Assembly: GCF_001717585.1 (NCBI RefSeq)
Contig: NZ_CP017042.1
Location: 1,642,501-1,706,500, forward strand
Direction: 5' to 3'
Length of the DNA stretch: 64,000 nt
Source of the DNA: Selenomonas sp. oral taxon 920
GTDB taxonomy: Bacteria; Bacillota; Negativicutes; Selenomonadales; Selenomonadaceae
Shown here: positions 37,257 to 46,151 of the stretch, piece after piece
Layout of the letters: every line of letters begins with the position of its first letter
How positions within the stretch are numbered: position 1 is the first letter of the stretch
Translations under genes and position numbers: made by a program
The notes under the pieces: generated by a model
Database searches by the model: none
What the model was told of the DNA's origin: nothing
Seen by the model: only the letters and a program-made list of their open reading frames with translations

Positions 37257-38069
37257 CTATTCCTCCTCCGACGTACGTGTTCCACGATTGATTGTTGTAA
37301 GTCCGCGGTAAACGGTACCGATATCGAGATCGTCGCCGCGCGACTCCATGTATTTCTCCAGTTTGCGCTTCACACGCTGAAGTGCATTGTCGATGGATTT
37401 CACCTGACGGTGCAGATCGACGGCGATCTCCTGATAGGATTTGCCGTCGAGATAGCTCATGAGTACGCGCCATTCAAGGTCGCTCAGGATCTCCTCCATT
37501 TTCTGTTCGATGTCAATGAATTCCTCGTGGCTGATCACAAGCTCCTCGGGATCGCTGATGCGTGCGCCCGAGAGCACATCGAGCAGCGTACGGTCGGAGT
37601 CCTCGTCATAGATGGGCTTGTTCAGTGATACATAGGAGTTCAGAGGAATGTGCTTCTGCCGCGTCGCCGTCTTGATCGCCGTGATAATCTGGCGCGTAAC
37701 ACAGAGCTCGGCAAACGCACGGAAGGACGATAATTTATCCTCGCGGTAGTCGCGAATCGCCTTGAAGAAGCCGATCATGCCCTCCTGTACGATGTCCTCA
37801 CGATCTGCACCAATCAGGAAATAGGAACGCGCTTTGGAGCGCACGAAATTACGGTACTTGTTGATGAGATAGTCGAGCGCCTCATCGCCCTCGGCAGTGC
37901 GGATGTACGCAAGCAGTTCCTCATCACTGCAGCCGTCATAGATGCTGTTTTCTGCGGCAGTGTCCTCAAGCTCCTCGTCCTCAGCATCGAGTTCGACAGG
38001 CTCCAGGTCATCCGGAACCGCCTGCTCCTCATCCAACATGGACTTTTGCTTATCGCCGTAAAAAATCAT
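37257..38069 (-). CDS. sigH: RNA polymerase sigma factor SigH (sigma-30 type)
   Basis: This 270-residue sigma-70 family factor most resembles SigH/Spo0H. Region 2 covers about 60-150 (KYRNFVRSKARSYFLIGADREDIVQEG) and region 4 about 200-245 (SYQEIAVDLHRQVKSIDNAL). It is about 50 residues longer than Bacillus SigH because of an acidic N-terminal extension (residues 11-45, mostly Glu and Asp). In Bacillus SigH drives stationary-phase and competence genes. The start has GGAG 8 bases upstream. It is monocistronic between its own promoter and terminator. Confidence 0.9.
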   Translation of the reverse strand: MIFYGDKQKSMLDEEQAVPDDLEPVELDAEDEELEDTAAENSIYDGCSDEELLAYIRTAEGDEALDYLINKYRNFVRSKARSYFLIGADREDIVQEGMIGFFKAIRDYREDKLSSFRAFAELCVTRQIITAIKTATRQKHIPLNSYVSLNKPIYDEDSDRTLLDVLSGARISDPEELVISHEEFIDIEQKMEEILSDLEWRVLMSYLDGKSYQEIAVDLHRQVKSIDNALQRVKRKLEKYMESRGDDLDIGTVYRGLTTINRGTRTSEEE

Positions 38070-38136
38070 ACGATTGCTCCGTCACTTTCAAAGGATCCTT
38101 CCTAATCAGCACTCATGCAAATGATCCGGTACCAAT

Positions 38137-38166
38137 ATTATACCTCGATTACAGATTTTCCGTCAA
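38137..38166 (-). promoter_or_regulatory. Promoter of sigH
   Basis: TTGACG and TATAAT with an 18-base spacer, starting five bases after the pyrR terminator. The leader is about 60 bases. Confidence 0.75.
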
Positions 38167-38170
38167 GATA

Positions 38171-38202
38171 CAAAAAGAGAGCCGCCCTGCACACGGCTCT
38201 CT
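38171..38202 (-). terminator. Terminator of pyrR and the upstream run of genes
   Basis: A 9-base stem (AGAGAGCCG with its complement) and 9-base loop are followed by TTTTTG on the minus strand. Confidence 0.85.
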
Positions 38203-38212
38203 CCATATGGTG

Positions 38213-38761
38213 TCACAGGCGCTCGCGAATGACAACCTTTTCTTCTTCATCCGTATCCCGAAGCATCACGGACACATCCTCCAGTGCGGCGGTCGGGACG
38301 TTCTTGCCGACGTAGTCCGCGCGGATGGGCAGTTCCCTGTGCCCGCGGTCGATGAGTACAGCAAGCTGAATCGTGCGCGGACGCCCGATGTCGAGCAGTG
38401 CATTCATAGCCGCGCGGATCGTTCGTCCCGTATAGAGTACATCGTCCACGAGAATGACCGTCTTGCCCGTGATATCCAGCGGCATCTCCGTAGGATGCAC
38501 GATGGGCTGATAGGACAGTTCGTTGAGATCATCGCGGTAGAGCGTGATATCGAGCACGCCGCGCGGCAGCTCACGCTGTTCGATGCGCGCGATCTCGGCG
38601 GCAATGCGTGCGGCAATGGGAACACCGCGCGTACGGATTCCAACGAGCACGAGATTTTCCGTTCCTTTGTTCTTCTCTACAATCTCATGTGAGATTCGCA
38701 TAAGTGCACGCCGAATGCCGTCGTCATCCATGAGCACTGCCTTTTCCCTGAACTGTGTCAT
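38213..38761 (-). CDS. pyrR: PyrR, pyrimidine operon attenuator / uracil phosphoribosyltransferase
   Basis: PyrR binds pyr mRNA in response to UMP and has weak uracil phosphoribosyltransferase activity. The 182-residue protein has [14 protein letters not shown] near residue 43 and the PRPP loop [17 protein letters not shown] near 98. AAGGAG precedes the ATG. It follows rluD after 12 bases, as in Bacillus (lspA-ylyB-pyrR), but no pyr biosynthetic genes follow here: a terminator and sigH do. Confidence 0.95.
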   Translation of the reverse strand: MTQFREKAVLMDDDGIRRALMRISHEIVEKNKGTENLVLVGIRTRGVPIAARIAAEIARIEQRELPRGVLDITLYRDDLNELSYQPIVHPTEMPLDITGKTVILVDDVLYTGRTIRAAMNALLDIGRPRTIQLAVLIDRGHRELPIRADYVGKNVPTAALEDVSVMLRDTDEEEKVVIRERL

Positions 38762-38773
38762 ATCATCATCTCC

Positions 38774-39679
38774 TTACTGGTGCAGCACTCGCAGAATCTC
38801 CTCCATATCTGCGGGGAGCGGTGCTGTGAACTCCATCTCCGCCCGCGTGCGCGGATGCGTGAGACGAAGAGTCAGCGAGTGCAGCGCCTGTCCCGAAATC
38901 GCAAAGGGGTTCTTCTTCGCCGTGTATTTCGTATCGCCGACGAGCGGATGCCCGATGCTCGTCATATGGACGCGGATCTGATGGGTTCGCCCCGTCTCGA
39001 GACGGCAGGAAACATAGGTATAGTCGCCGAACCGCTCCAACACTTCAAAATGCGTGGTCGCGGGCTTTCCATTCTCGCGTACAATCGCCATCTTCTTGCG
39101 GTCGGTCGGATGCCGTCCAATATCCCCCGTAATTACGCCCGCACGCGGGACGATATTGCCGTGCACAACAGCGCGGTATGTGCGCTGTGCCTCCTTATCC
39201 CGAATCTGGCGCGCGAGAAAGTGATGTGCCATGTCATTTTTTGCCGCGACCATAACGCCCGAGGTATCCTTGTCGAGGCGGTGCACGATGCCGGGACGCA
39301 GCGCGCCGTTGATGCCGGAGAGATCCTGACAGTGCCAGAGCAGCGCATTGACCAGCGTTCCCGTATAGATGCCCGCAGCAGGGTGAACCACCATGCCTCG
39401 TGCCTTGTTGACGATGATGATGTCCGCATCCTCATAGAGCACGTCAAGAGGGATGTCCTCTGCACAAATCTCCACCTCTTCGGCGGGCGGCAGCGTATAG
39501 ATGATCTCCTCTCCGCCGCGCAGTTTGTAGTTCGCCTTACGCACCGTGCCGTCCACCGTGACCCGCCCATCCTCAATGAGGCGCTGCGCATAGCTGCGCG
39601 AGAGATCCGGCAGCTGCCGCACGAGCGCACGATCCAGCCGCTCCCCCGTACAATCTGCGGTAAATGAACTGCTCATCAT
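38774..39679 (-). CDS. rluD: RluD-family 23S rRNA pseudouridine synthase
   Basis: This 301-residue protein has an N-terminal S4 RNA-binding domain (residues 12-75, RLDRALVRQLPDLSRSYAQRLI) and the synthase core. GIVHRLDKDTSGVMVAAK near 130 contains the catalytic aspartate, with TGRTHQIRVHM near 225. It makes pseudouridines in large-subunit rRNA or tRNA. ATG 39679 follows AAGGAA and overlaps the lspA stop. Bacillus YlyB in the same position is the closest functional match. Confidence 0.93.
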   Translation of the reverse strand: MMSSSFTADCTGERLDRALVRQLPDLSRSYAQRLIEDGRVTVDGTVRKANYKLRGGEEIIYTLPPAEEVEICAEDIPLDVLYEDADIIIVNKARGMVVHPAAGIYTGTLVNALLWHCQDLSGINGALRPGIVHRLDKDTSGVMVAAKNDMAHHFLARQIRDKEAQRTYRAVVHGNIVPRAGVITGDIGRHPTDRKKMAIVRENGKPATTHFEVLERFGDYTYVSCRLETGRTHQIRVHMTSIGHPLVGDTKYTAKKNPFAISGQALHSLTLRLTHPRTRAEMEFTAPLPADMEEILRVLHQ

Positions 39680-40140
39680 CGAATTTCCTTCTTCTGCACA
39701 AAGAGTGCCCAGAGAACTGCTGCCGTTCCGAGGACGATGGCGATGTCTGCGATGTTGAACACGGGCCATATGCGAAAGTCAAAGAAATCCACAACGTGCC
39801 CAAGCCGGATGCGGTCGATCAGATTGCTCACAGCTCCCGCTGCGAGTGCGACGCTGCCGAAGTGAATGAGGCTGCCGCTGCGGTACAGGCGCTCATAGAA
39901 CGCGGCAAAGACTGCGAAGAACGCGAGTGCCGTCGCGAGAAAGAGCCACTGCTGATCGCGGAAGATTCCAAATGCCGCCCCCGGATTGAGGACGAATGTG
40001 ATATGAAAAAACGGGGCTGCAACAGGGATGCTCTCCCCCGGCAGCATCGTCTGTTCCACATAGTATTTCACGAGCTGATCGATCAGTAAAATACCCAAGA
40101 AAGAAACTGCGGCTTGTACACGTCCGCTCATGGATCTCAA
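39676..40140 (-). CDS. lspA: Lipoprotein signal peptidase (signal peptidase II)
   Basis: This 154-residue inner-membrane aspartyl protease cleaves prolipoproteins. Four hydrophobic segments are present. The catalytic aspartates lie in GAVSNLIDRIRLGHVVDFFDF near 103 and FNIADIAI near 130; NPGAAFGIF near 52 is also conserved. The start is uncertain: TTG 40140 lies close behind AGGAGG and overlaps the divIVA stop by four bases; ATG 40131 is the alternative. Confidence 0.93.
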   Translation of the reverse strand: MRSMSGRVQAAVSFLGILLIDQLVKYYVEQTMLPGESIPVAAPFFHITFVLNPGAAFGIFRDQQWLFLATALAFFAVFAAFYERLYRSGSLIHFGSVALAAGAVSNLIDRIRLGHVVDFFDFRIWPVFNIADIAIVLGTAAVLWALFVQKKEIR

Positions 40141-40691
40141 CTGTCCTCCTGCTGCTCACTGCGCTCTGCAGCACGCTCTTTTTCCGCCTGTTTCTCCGCT
40201 GCCGTGTCAGGCATCTCCGCGATTGCGTCCTCAATGAGCGCAAGCTCCGCCTGCACATTTCCCTTCATGCGGCGCAGAAATTTATGCTTCTCCCGCACAA
40301 GGCGTTCGTACTCCGCTACAACCGCACGTACCTTGTCCGCCGCCTCATCGAGTTGTGCTTTCGCCTGAAGCGCTGCCTCACGGCGTATATTCTGCGCCTC
40401 CTTGGCAGCCGTCTCGATTGTGAGTTCAGCATTCCGCTTCGCGCTCGCCGTCATGTCCTCGGCGGTTTTCTGTGCCGCCGCGATAGTCTCGCGCATACTC
40501 TGCTCGATGCGCCGGAAGTCCTCAATCGTCTCCTTTGCACGTGCGAGATCCGCCTGCAGGCGTTCCTTCTCATCAATCACATCGGCATATGCCTGCATGA
40601 CTTCGTTCAGGAAGTCGTTGACCTCTGCCTCATTGAATCCGCGAAAGCTTCTCCCAAAATCCTTCGCATGTATATCCATCGGTGTCAGCAC
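40137..40691 (-). CDS. divIVA: DivIVA domain cell-division/polarity protein
   Basis: This 184-residue protein is almost wholly coiled coil after residue 30. The N-terminus (LTPMDIHAKDFGRSFRGFNEAEV) is the DivIVA membrane-binding head. The tail from about 165 is rich in Glu, Ala and Gln. It marks curved membrane at poles and septa. The start is a GTG at 40691 with GGGAG upstream. It stands in the conserved ylm-divIVA cluster. Confidence 0.92.
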   Translation of the reverse strand: MLTPMDIHAKDFGRSFRGFNEAEVNDFLNEVMQAYADVIDEKERLQADLARAKETIEDFRRIEQSMRETIAAAQKTAEDMTASAKRNAELTIETAAKEAQNIRREAALQAKAQLDEAADKVRAVVAEYERLVREKHKFLRRMKGNVQAELALIEDAIAEMPDTAAEKQAEKERAAERSEQQEDS

Positions 40692-40708
40692 ACTGCTCCC
40701 GCCTTTCC

Positions 40709-41503
40709 TCAGAAGAACCGGTTCAATACGACGACCGTACGCCCCTTCTTCGTCTGCCCGCGCACCTCGGTCACCTCGACACGCCCGCGGCCGCGCATGG
40801 AGAGTACATCCCCCTCCTTGATCGTCTTGGACGCGCTCGCTGCACTCTGCCAGTTGAGCTTCACCTTGTCCGCCGCAATGTCGTCCGCCGCGCGGCTGCG
40901 CGAGATTCCAAAGCCCGCTGCAACAATGGAGTCGAGCCGCAGAGAGGCCACCGTCGCACGGATCTCCTTTGTTCGCTCCTCACGCGGCGCGATCTCCTCC
41001 AACCTCGAAAGAACTGCCTTGACGCCGACCGCACCGATCATCGTCAGATTGGTTACGATAAAATCTGCAATCTTTGCGTCACAGATAATCTTTGCTGTAT
41101 CCGGCGCAGGCAGGATGTCCCCAATGAGTTCCCGCTCGATCCCAAGACCCATGACGGCACCGAGCACGTCACGATGCGTGAGGCGCGCGAACTGTCCGTT
41201 CCACGCCGCCTCCACACAGGCAATCGCAAAGCCGTCCGGACGCCCCGCGAAATCCCGATGGCGCAGCATGGCACGCTGGCGCTCCGCGCCCGCATAGCCG
41301 CCGTCAAAGTCAAGCTGCACATCGTCATAGGCAGCACAGATGATCTCCGCGATCTCCTGCCCGTAGGGATCGAGAAAGGGACTGATCCGGAATTTTACCG
41401 TCTTTACGACCGCCTCTGTGAGATCCAGGAGGCGCATCGCCGTCTCCTCGCCCTCCGTCCCGCGATAAAAGCGAAGAATCCGCTCTTTCTGCTGCTCTGC
41501 CAT
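40709..41503 (-). CDS. YlmH-family S4 RNA-binding protein
   Basis: This 264-residue protein is like Bacillus YlmH, with a C-terminal S4 domain (about 185-245: LRLDSIVAAGFGISRSRAADDIAADKV) and a central region found in this family. YlmH is linked to ribosome quality control and division. The ATG shares a base with the proC stop (TAATG). Seventeen bases separate it from divIVA. Confidence 0.9.
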   Translation of the reverse strand: MAEQQKERILRFYRGTEGEETAMRLLDLTEAVVKTVKFRISPFLDPYGQEIAEIICAAYDDVQLDFDGGYAGAERQRAMLRHRDFAGRPDGFAIACVEAAWNGQFARLTHRDVLGAVMGLGIERELIGDILPAPDTAKIICDAKIADFIVTNLTMIGAVGVKAVLSRLEEIAPREERTKEIRATVASLRLDSIVAAGFGISRSRAADDIAADKVKLNWQSAASASKTIKEGDVLSMRGRGRVEVTEVRGQTKKGRTVVVLNRFF

Positions 41504-42315
41504 TATCCTCTCCCCAACTCTCTGGAACGCTCCGCTCCCGCCAGCACGGCTTCGATGAGTGCCGAGCGCACGCCCGCATGCTCCATGACACGCAGACCTG
41601 CGGCGGTGGTGCCCGCCGGACTTGTGACCGCCGCGCGCAAATCGGCGGGCGACTGCTTCGACGTAAGCGCCATCTGTGCGGCTCCCAGCAGCGTCTGCGC
41701 TGCAAGCACAGATGCCGTCTCGCGTTTCAGCCCTGCGGCAACACCGCCCTCAACAAGTGCTTCAAGTATCAGGAAGGCATACGCGGGACCGCTGCCCGAG
41801 AGCCCCGTCACGGCATCGAGGTCACTCTCATGCACCTCGATGGTACGCCCGGCGGAACCAAGCACCATCTCCGCCGTGCTGCTGTATGCCGTATCCGCAT
41901 ACATCCCGCGTGCATAGGCGGACATTCCCGCTCCCACAGCGAGCGGCGTATTCGGCATCGCACGAATGACGGGATGCTGCGGATATGCCGCCTCGATCTC
42001 TGCGATCGTCAGCCCCGCGACAATCGAGAGGATGAGTGCCCCCTTCTTTAAGAGCGGTGCCGTCTCACGCATGGCTGCCGCAGCTGCCGCAGGCTTTACG
42101 GCAAGAATGAGCACAGAAATACGGGGCAGAAAGGATTCTGCCCCTACCTGCGCGTGCACGCCGTACCTGTGCATGAGTTCGTCGCAGCGCATTGCCTTGT
42201 GCTCGGACACGCTGATCTGTGACGGCGGCAACGTTCCCGCGTGCACCATCCCCGCAGTCAGCGCCTCTGCCATTGCACCGCCGCCGATGATGCCGATCTG
42301 AATATCATCGCGCAT
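41503..42315 (-). CDS. proC: Pyrroline-5-carboxylate reductase
   Basis: This enzyme makes the last step of proline synthesis. The 270-residue protein has the NAD(P) site IGIIGGGAMAEALTAGM at 7-23, MPNTPLAVGAG near 118 and DAVTGLSGSGPAYAFLILEAL near 162, the family's catalytic-site signature. It sits between sepF and ylmH, a slot filled by ylmG in Bacillus, with 6 bases and 1 base of spacing. Length is normal. Confidence 0.96.
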   Translation of the reverse strand: MRDDIQIGIIGGGAMAEALTAGMVHAGTLPPSQISVSEHKAMRCDELMHRYGVHAQVGAESFLPRISVLILAVKPAAAAAAMRETAPLLKKGALILSIVAGLTIAEIEAAYPQHPVIRAMPNTPLAVGAGMSAYARGMYADTAYSSTAEMVLGSAGRTIEVHESDLDAVTGLSGSGPAYAFLILEALVEGGVAAGLKRETASVLAAQTLLGAAQMALTSKQSPADLRAAVTSPAGTTAAGLRVMEHAGVRSALIEAVLAGAERSRELGRG

Positions 42316-42321
42316 TGCCGT

Positions 42322-42840
42322 CTACCTGTTCAGAAACGACATATCATCCCCGAGCCGGTGCTCCTCCTCGGAGTAACTGACATTGACGTTGTGCGGCGCA
42401 CAGAGGATTACATTGTTGCTGATCTTTTTGATATCGCCGCCCAAGGCATACGTCGTGCCGCTGATGAAGTCAATGATGCGGTTCGCAACACTCTTCTCCG
42501 TTTTTTCGAAATTGAGCACGACGGGCTTCTTCTTCTGCAGATTAACCGCCACCTGCTGAGCATCATCGAACGTCTGCGGCTCGATGACGACGACATTCAT
42601 GCGGTACGCCGCGACCACGTTGTCGATCGTCGAGCCGCCCGCACTGCCGGAGGACGAAGAGAAGTCCGGAAACGCGGAGAGGTTCGCGCCCGTCTCCGCA
42701 CGCCGATTCGCATGCGATCCAATTTCGGTGACAGAGGCAGACTTCTTTGCCTTCTCGTCTTCCTGCTGCTCGTTTTCCTCTGCCTCATCCTCGGGTGTAA
42801 TGCCGATGAACTTCGTTGATATTTTCTTAAAGATACTCAC
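42322..42840 (-). CDS. sepF: Cell division protein SepF
   Basis: SepF tethers FtsZ to the membrane. The 172 residues show an amphipathic N-terminal helix (residues 1-14), an acidic/serine-rich linker and the SepF core from about 80 (VVVIEPQTFDDAQQVA, DFISGTTYALGGDIKKI). It starts 7 bases after yggS. Confidence 0.94.
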   Translation of the reverse strand: MSIFKKISTKFIGITPEDEAEENEQQEDEKAKKSASVTEIGSHANRRAETGANLSAFPDFSSSSGSAGGSTIDNVVAAYRMNVVVIEPQTFDDAQQVAVNLQKKKPVVLNFEKTEKSVANRIIDFISGTTYALGGDIKKISNNVILCAPHNVNVSYSEEEHRLGDDMSFLNR

Positions 42841-42847
42841 AGATCCC

Positions 42848-43570
42848 TCACACTCCTAGGGCGTTATATTGACGTGCGCCAAAAATCGCCGTGCCGACAC
42901 GCACGAGATTTGCGCCTTCCTCCACCGCAATTGCGTAATCGTTGGACATCCCCATCGAGAGATAACGGATGTCCGCCGTACGCGGCGCGCATTCCTTTAC
43001 CTGCTGATAGAGCTCATACATCGCACGGAAGAGCGGGCGACACTCTTCCACATCCTCATAATTCGGCGCAATACACATAAATCCCTGCAAGCGAACGCAG
43101 TGCAGTTCATCAATTCGTGCGAGCATTTCGTCCAATTCCTCACGGTCAATGCCGAATTTGCTCTCCTCGCGTGCCAGATTGACCTGTACGAGGATGTTCT
43201 GTACTTTGCCGAATTTCTCCGCCGCCTTGTCGATTTCACGCGCAAGCCGCAGGGAGTCCACCGAATGAATGAGGTCAAACTGCCGCACGGCGTGCTTCAC
43301 CTTATTCGTCTGCAGATGACCGATGAGGTGCCATTTCACCTCGCGTGCTAAGGTCTCAGCCTTATCCAGAGCCTCCTGCACACGGTTCTCGCCGATGTTC
43401 GTGATGCCCGCGTCGATGGCTTCCTGCATTGCCGCAACGGGGTGGTTCTTCGTCACGGCAATGAGTTCCACGGGCACATCGTTCGGTATATGCGTGCGCC
43501 GTTCACGCGCATCAGCAATCGCCGCGCGCACCTCTTGAATCCGCATTGGGATCGTCATATCCTCACTCAT
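42848..43570 (-). CDS. yggS: YggS-family PLP homeostasis protein
   Basis: This 240-residue PLP-binding protein is the YlmE of Bacillus. The PLP lysine is in VELIAVTKNHP near residue 38; IGENRVQEALDK near 58, HLIGHLQTNKVK near 83 and LSMGMSNDYAIAVEEG near 205 are conserved. It keeps vitamin B6 and amino-acid pools balanced; no enzymatic activity is known. The ATG overlaps the pgeF stop in ATGA. Confidence 0.95.
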   Translation of the reverse strand: MSEDMTIPMRIQEVRAAIADARERRTHIPNDVPVELIAVTKNHPVAAMQEAIDAGITNIGENRVQEALDKAETLAREVKWHLIGHLQTNKVKHAVRQFDLIHSVDSLRLAREIDKAAEKFGKVQNILVQVNLAREESKFGIDREELDEMLARIDELHCVRLQGFMCIAPNYEDVEECRPLFRAMYELYQQVKECAPRTADIRYLSMGMSNDYAIAVEEGANLVRVGTAIFGARQYNALGV

Positions 43571-44382
43571 CTCAGCTCCATCACCGCCGCCAACCGTCCC
43601 GTCCTGCCGCCTGCGGCACGATAGGAATAGAAGAAACTGCGGTCACACGAGGTACATATGTCCGCACGATCAATATTGTCTGCCAAAACACCCGCTTCCA
43701 CGAGCTGAATGCTGTTCGCCGCCCAAAGGTCGAGATGGATCTCCTCATCCTGCACCCGCACAAGTTCGGCTGCATGTGCCGAAAATTCTGTACGGAAACG
43801 CTCCGCGACCTCTGCACCGACTGTATAGCAGCCTGCCCCGATCGAGGGACCAATCCCCGCAAGCACCTCGGAGGGCGACGTGCCGAATTCCTCGCCCATG
43901 CGTTCCACGGTCTTGGCCGCAATCCGCTGCACCGTCCCCTTCCACCCTGCATGGACAAGCCCTGCCGCATTGTGCACGGGATCGTAGAGCAGTACGGGCA
44001 CACAGTCTGCATAGCAGAGCAGGAGAGTGACACCGCTGTCGTTCGTGACAACGGCATCTGCATCTGCAAGGGTATCCGCATAGTCACGCGCCCCACGTCC
44101 CGCATCGCGGCGAAACGCGCGCACAATCTCCGTGCCATGTACCTGCCGGATCGTGCAGATCCGTTCTGCGTCAAGCCCCAGCGCTGCAAGATAGCGCCGC
44201 CTGTTCTCCCAGACATGTGCAGGATCGTCACCGACGTGCAGCGCCATGTTGAGCGTATCAAACGGTGCAGGACTCACGCCGCCCTGCCGCGCAGAGAACC
44301 CGTGCACAATCCTGTCCTCGGGAAAAATATCGAGCCGCCCGCTCCAGAGATTGTCGCGCATATGCCGCAGTACAAAACTCAT
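43567..44382 (-). CDS. pgeF: Peptidoglycan editing factor PgeF / laccase-domain protein
   Basis: This 271-residue protein belongs to the YfiH/YlmD family, which hydrolyses misplaced residues in peptidoglycan precursors or deaminates purine nucleosides. Zinc-site residues are in RQVHGTEIVRA near 78, LLCYADCVPVLL near 118 and AGLVHAGWKGTVQRI near 138. ATG 44382 follows AAAGGA and overlaps the radical SAM stop by four bases. It opens the ylmD-ylmE-sepF set. Confidence 0.92.
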   Translation of the reverse strand: MSFVLRHMRDNLWSGRLDIFPEDRIVHGFSARQGGVSPAPFDTLNMALHVGDDPAHVWENRRRYLAALGLDAERICTIRQVHGTEIVRAFRRDAGRGARDYADTLADADAVVTNDSGVTLLLCYADCVPVLLYDPVHNAAGLVHAGWKGTVQRIAAKTVERMGEEFGTSPSEVLAGIGPSIGAGCYTVGAEVAERFRTEFSAHAAELVRVQDEEIHLDLWAANSIQLVEAGVLADNIDRADICTSCDRSFFYSYRAAGGRTGRLAAVMELR

Positions 44383-46130
44383 ACGTTCGTCCTTTCTTCC
44401 TTTCTGCCGCAGACGCCGCAACGCGTACAGCCGTCAAAACAGCCAATTGTCTCTTTCAGTGCCGCTGCTTTTTCATACTCCCGCCGCAAATAGCTCTTCG
44501 AAAAGCCCATGTCCAGATGTTCCCATGGGAGATATTCCTCTGCCCCCCATGTACGCGTAAGGTAATCCTCGGGAGCAAGCCCCTCCGTGCGCATCTCACT
44601 CACGAGATCCTTGCCCCCGCGGCCCACAGCTGCACGCATGAGCGGTTTTCCAAGCCGCCGGTCGCCGCGCGCGAGAATCGCCTGCACAAGGGCCTCCTTC
44701 GGCGACTCAAAGTGAACAACGATCTTTTTATGGCGGCGCAGTGCCTGTGTGATCTCCTTCATAATCGCATCGAGCCGTTTCTTGTCTGCCATCGGCATCC
44801 ACTGGAACGGCGTAAAGGGCTTTGGGACAAACGGGTTCACGCTGAGCGTCAGCGTCCCGCGGCTCCCCTTCTCATCCATATAGGTGCGCAGACGCTCAGC
44901 GAGATCGATGATCGCCGCAATGTCCGCTGCCTCCTCGAATGGAAGCCCAACCATGATGTAGAGTTTGAAATTTGGAATATGCGCTGCCGCCCCGAGATCG
45001 ATTGCCGTAAAGAGATGATGCTCCTCGATGCCCTTGTTGATGACAGCACGCATGCGCGCGCTCCCCGCCTCGGGCGCGAGTGTCAGCGTCTGCAGGCCGC
45101 TCGCGGCAAGTGCCTCGACGAGTTCCTGCGTCACCGAGTCCGCACGGAAGGACGCGACAGACATGGAAAGCCCCTCGCCGAGAATGGAGCGGCAGAGTTC
45201 GTCGATCTCCGGATAGTCCGAGATCGCCGCCCCCATCAGTCCGATTTTCTTCCCGTAGGGCAGGGCAGCACGTACCTGCTCCTCGATGACGGCGAGAGAG
45301 CGGTTGCGCGGACGGCGAAAGCAGTAGCCCGCCATGCAGAAGCGGCAATGTCGTCCGCAGCCGCGCGCCGTCTCGATGAGATAGAGATTGAACTCCGTCT
45401 CCTCTGTGACCACGACCGTATGTGCAGGGTATGCATCGAGATCCTCCACCCACTGACGGGCAACAGTGGCCGGTGCATCCGCAGTTGGTGTGAGCGCAGC
45501 AATTTTGCCCTCCCCATCATAGGCGGGAACGTAGAGTGCAGGTACATAGACCCCGGGCACACGCGCAAGCCGTCGGAGCAGTGCCCCGCGATCCAGTCCC
45601 TCCCGAGCGGCTTCATGGTAGGCATCCATCAGGGCAGGCACAATCACCTCCCCCTCACCGATGACAAAGGCATCCACAATCTCCGCGAGCGGTTCCGGGT
45701 TGAACGTCGCACACGGGCCGCCCGCAATGACGAGCGGATCACGCGCACCGCGTTCCGCAGACCGCAGCCGCACATGGCTGAGCGCAAGCATTTTGACGAC
45801 ATTGAAATAATCCATCTCAAAGGAAATGGCAAAGCCGATGACGGCAAAGTCCGCAAGAGGCGTCTGCGTCTCCACGCTCATCATCGGCGTCTGTGTGCGC
45901 TCGTAGCGCGGAAGTTCCGTTCGGTCAGGCAGAAAGAAGCGCTCACACGCTGTATCCCCGCGCTGATTGAGAAGATCGTAGATGATGTGAAGTCCGAGGT
46001 TCGACATCCCGACAAAGTACGTATTCGGATAGACGAGCGCAAAGCGCGTGCGCCCCCCCGCCGGATAGCGGTAAGCGCCGTGCTCTTTCGCGAATTGCTC
46101 CTGCAAACGCCTTTTCAGTCGATGATCCAA
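44379..46130 (-). CDS. Radical SAM protein with N-terminal B12-binding-like domain (TIGR03960-type)
   Basis: This 583-residue protein has an N-terminal region like a cobalamin-binding domain (about 1-190). The radical SAM cluster motif GCGRHCRFCMAGYCFRRP follows near 255 with the CxxxCxxC pattern, then the barrel, and a C-terminal Cys cluster (CFDGCTRCGVC). It matches the uncharacterised TIGR03960 radical SAM family; the reaction is unknown. The start is a TTG at 46130 behind GAGGG. It is cotranscribed with nrdR upstream and pgeF downstream. Confidence 0.88.
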   Translation of the reverse strand: MDHRLKRRLQEQFAKEHGAYRYPAGGRTRFALVYPNTYFVGMSNLGLHIIYDLLNQRGDTACERFFLPDRTELPRYERTQTPMMSVETQTPLADFAVIGFAISFEMDYFNVVKMLALSHVRLRSAERGARDPLVIAGGPCATFNPEPLAEIVDAFVIGEGEVIVPALMDAYHEAAREGLDRGALLRRLARVPGVYVPALYVPAYDGEGKIAALTPTADAPATVARQWVEDLDAYPAHTVVVTEETEFNLYLIETARGCGRHCRFCMAGYCFRRPRNRSLAVIEEQVRAALPYGKKIGLMGAAISDYPEIDELCRSILGEGLSMSVASFRADSVTQELVEALAASGLQTLTLAPEAGSARMRAVINKGIEEHHLFTAIDLGAAAHIPNFKLYIMVGLPFEEAADIAAIIDLAERLRTYMDEKGSRGTLTLSVNPFVPKPFTPFQWMPMADKKRLDAIMKEITQALRRHKKIVVHFESPKEALVQAILARGDRRLGKPLMRAAVGRGGKDLVSEMRTEGLAPEDYLTRTWGAEEYLPWEHLDMGFSKSYLRREYEKAAALKETIGCFDGCTRCGVCGRKEERTNV

Positions 46131-46151
46131 GTCGTCCCTCTTTCCGTATCA

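Noticed and set aside
37153-37473. A 106-codon minus-strand frame before and inside the end of sigH
   Set aside because: It overlaps sigH in another frame, crosses the sigH terminator and has no ribosome binding site.
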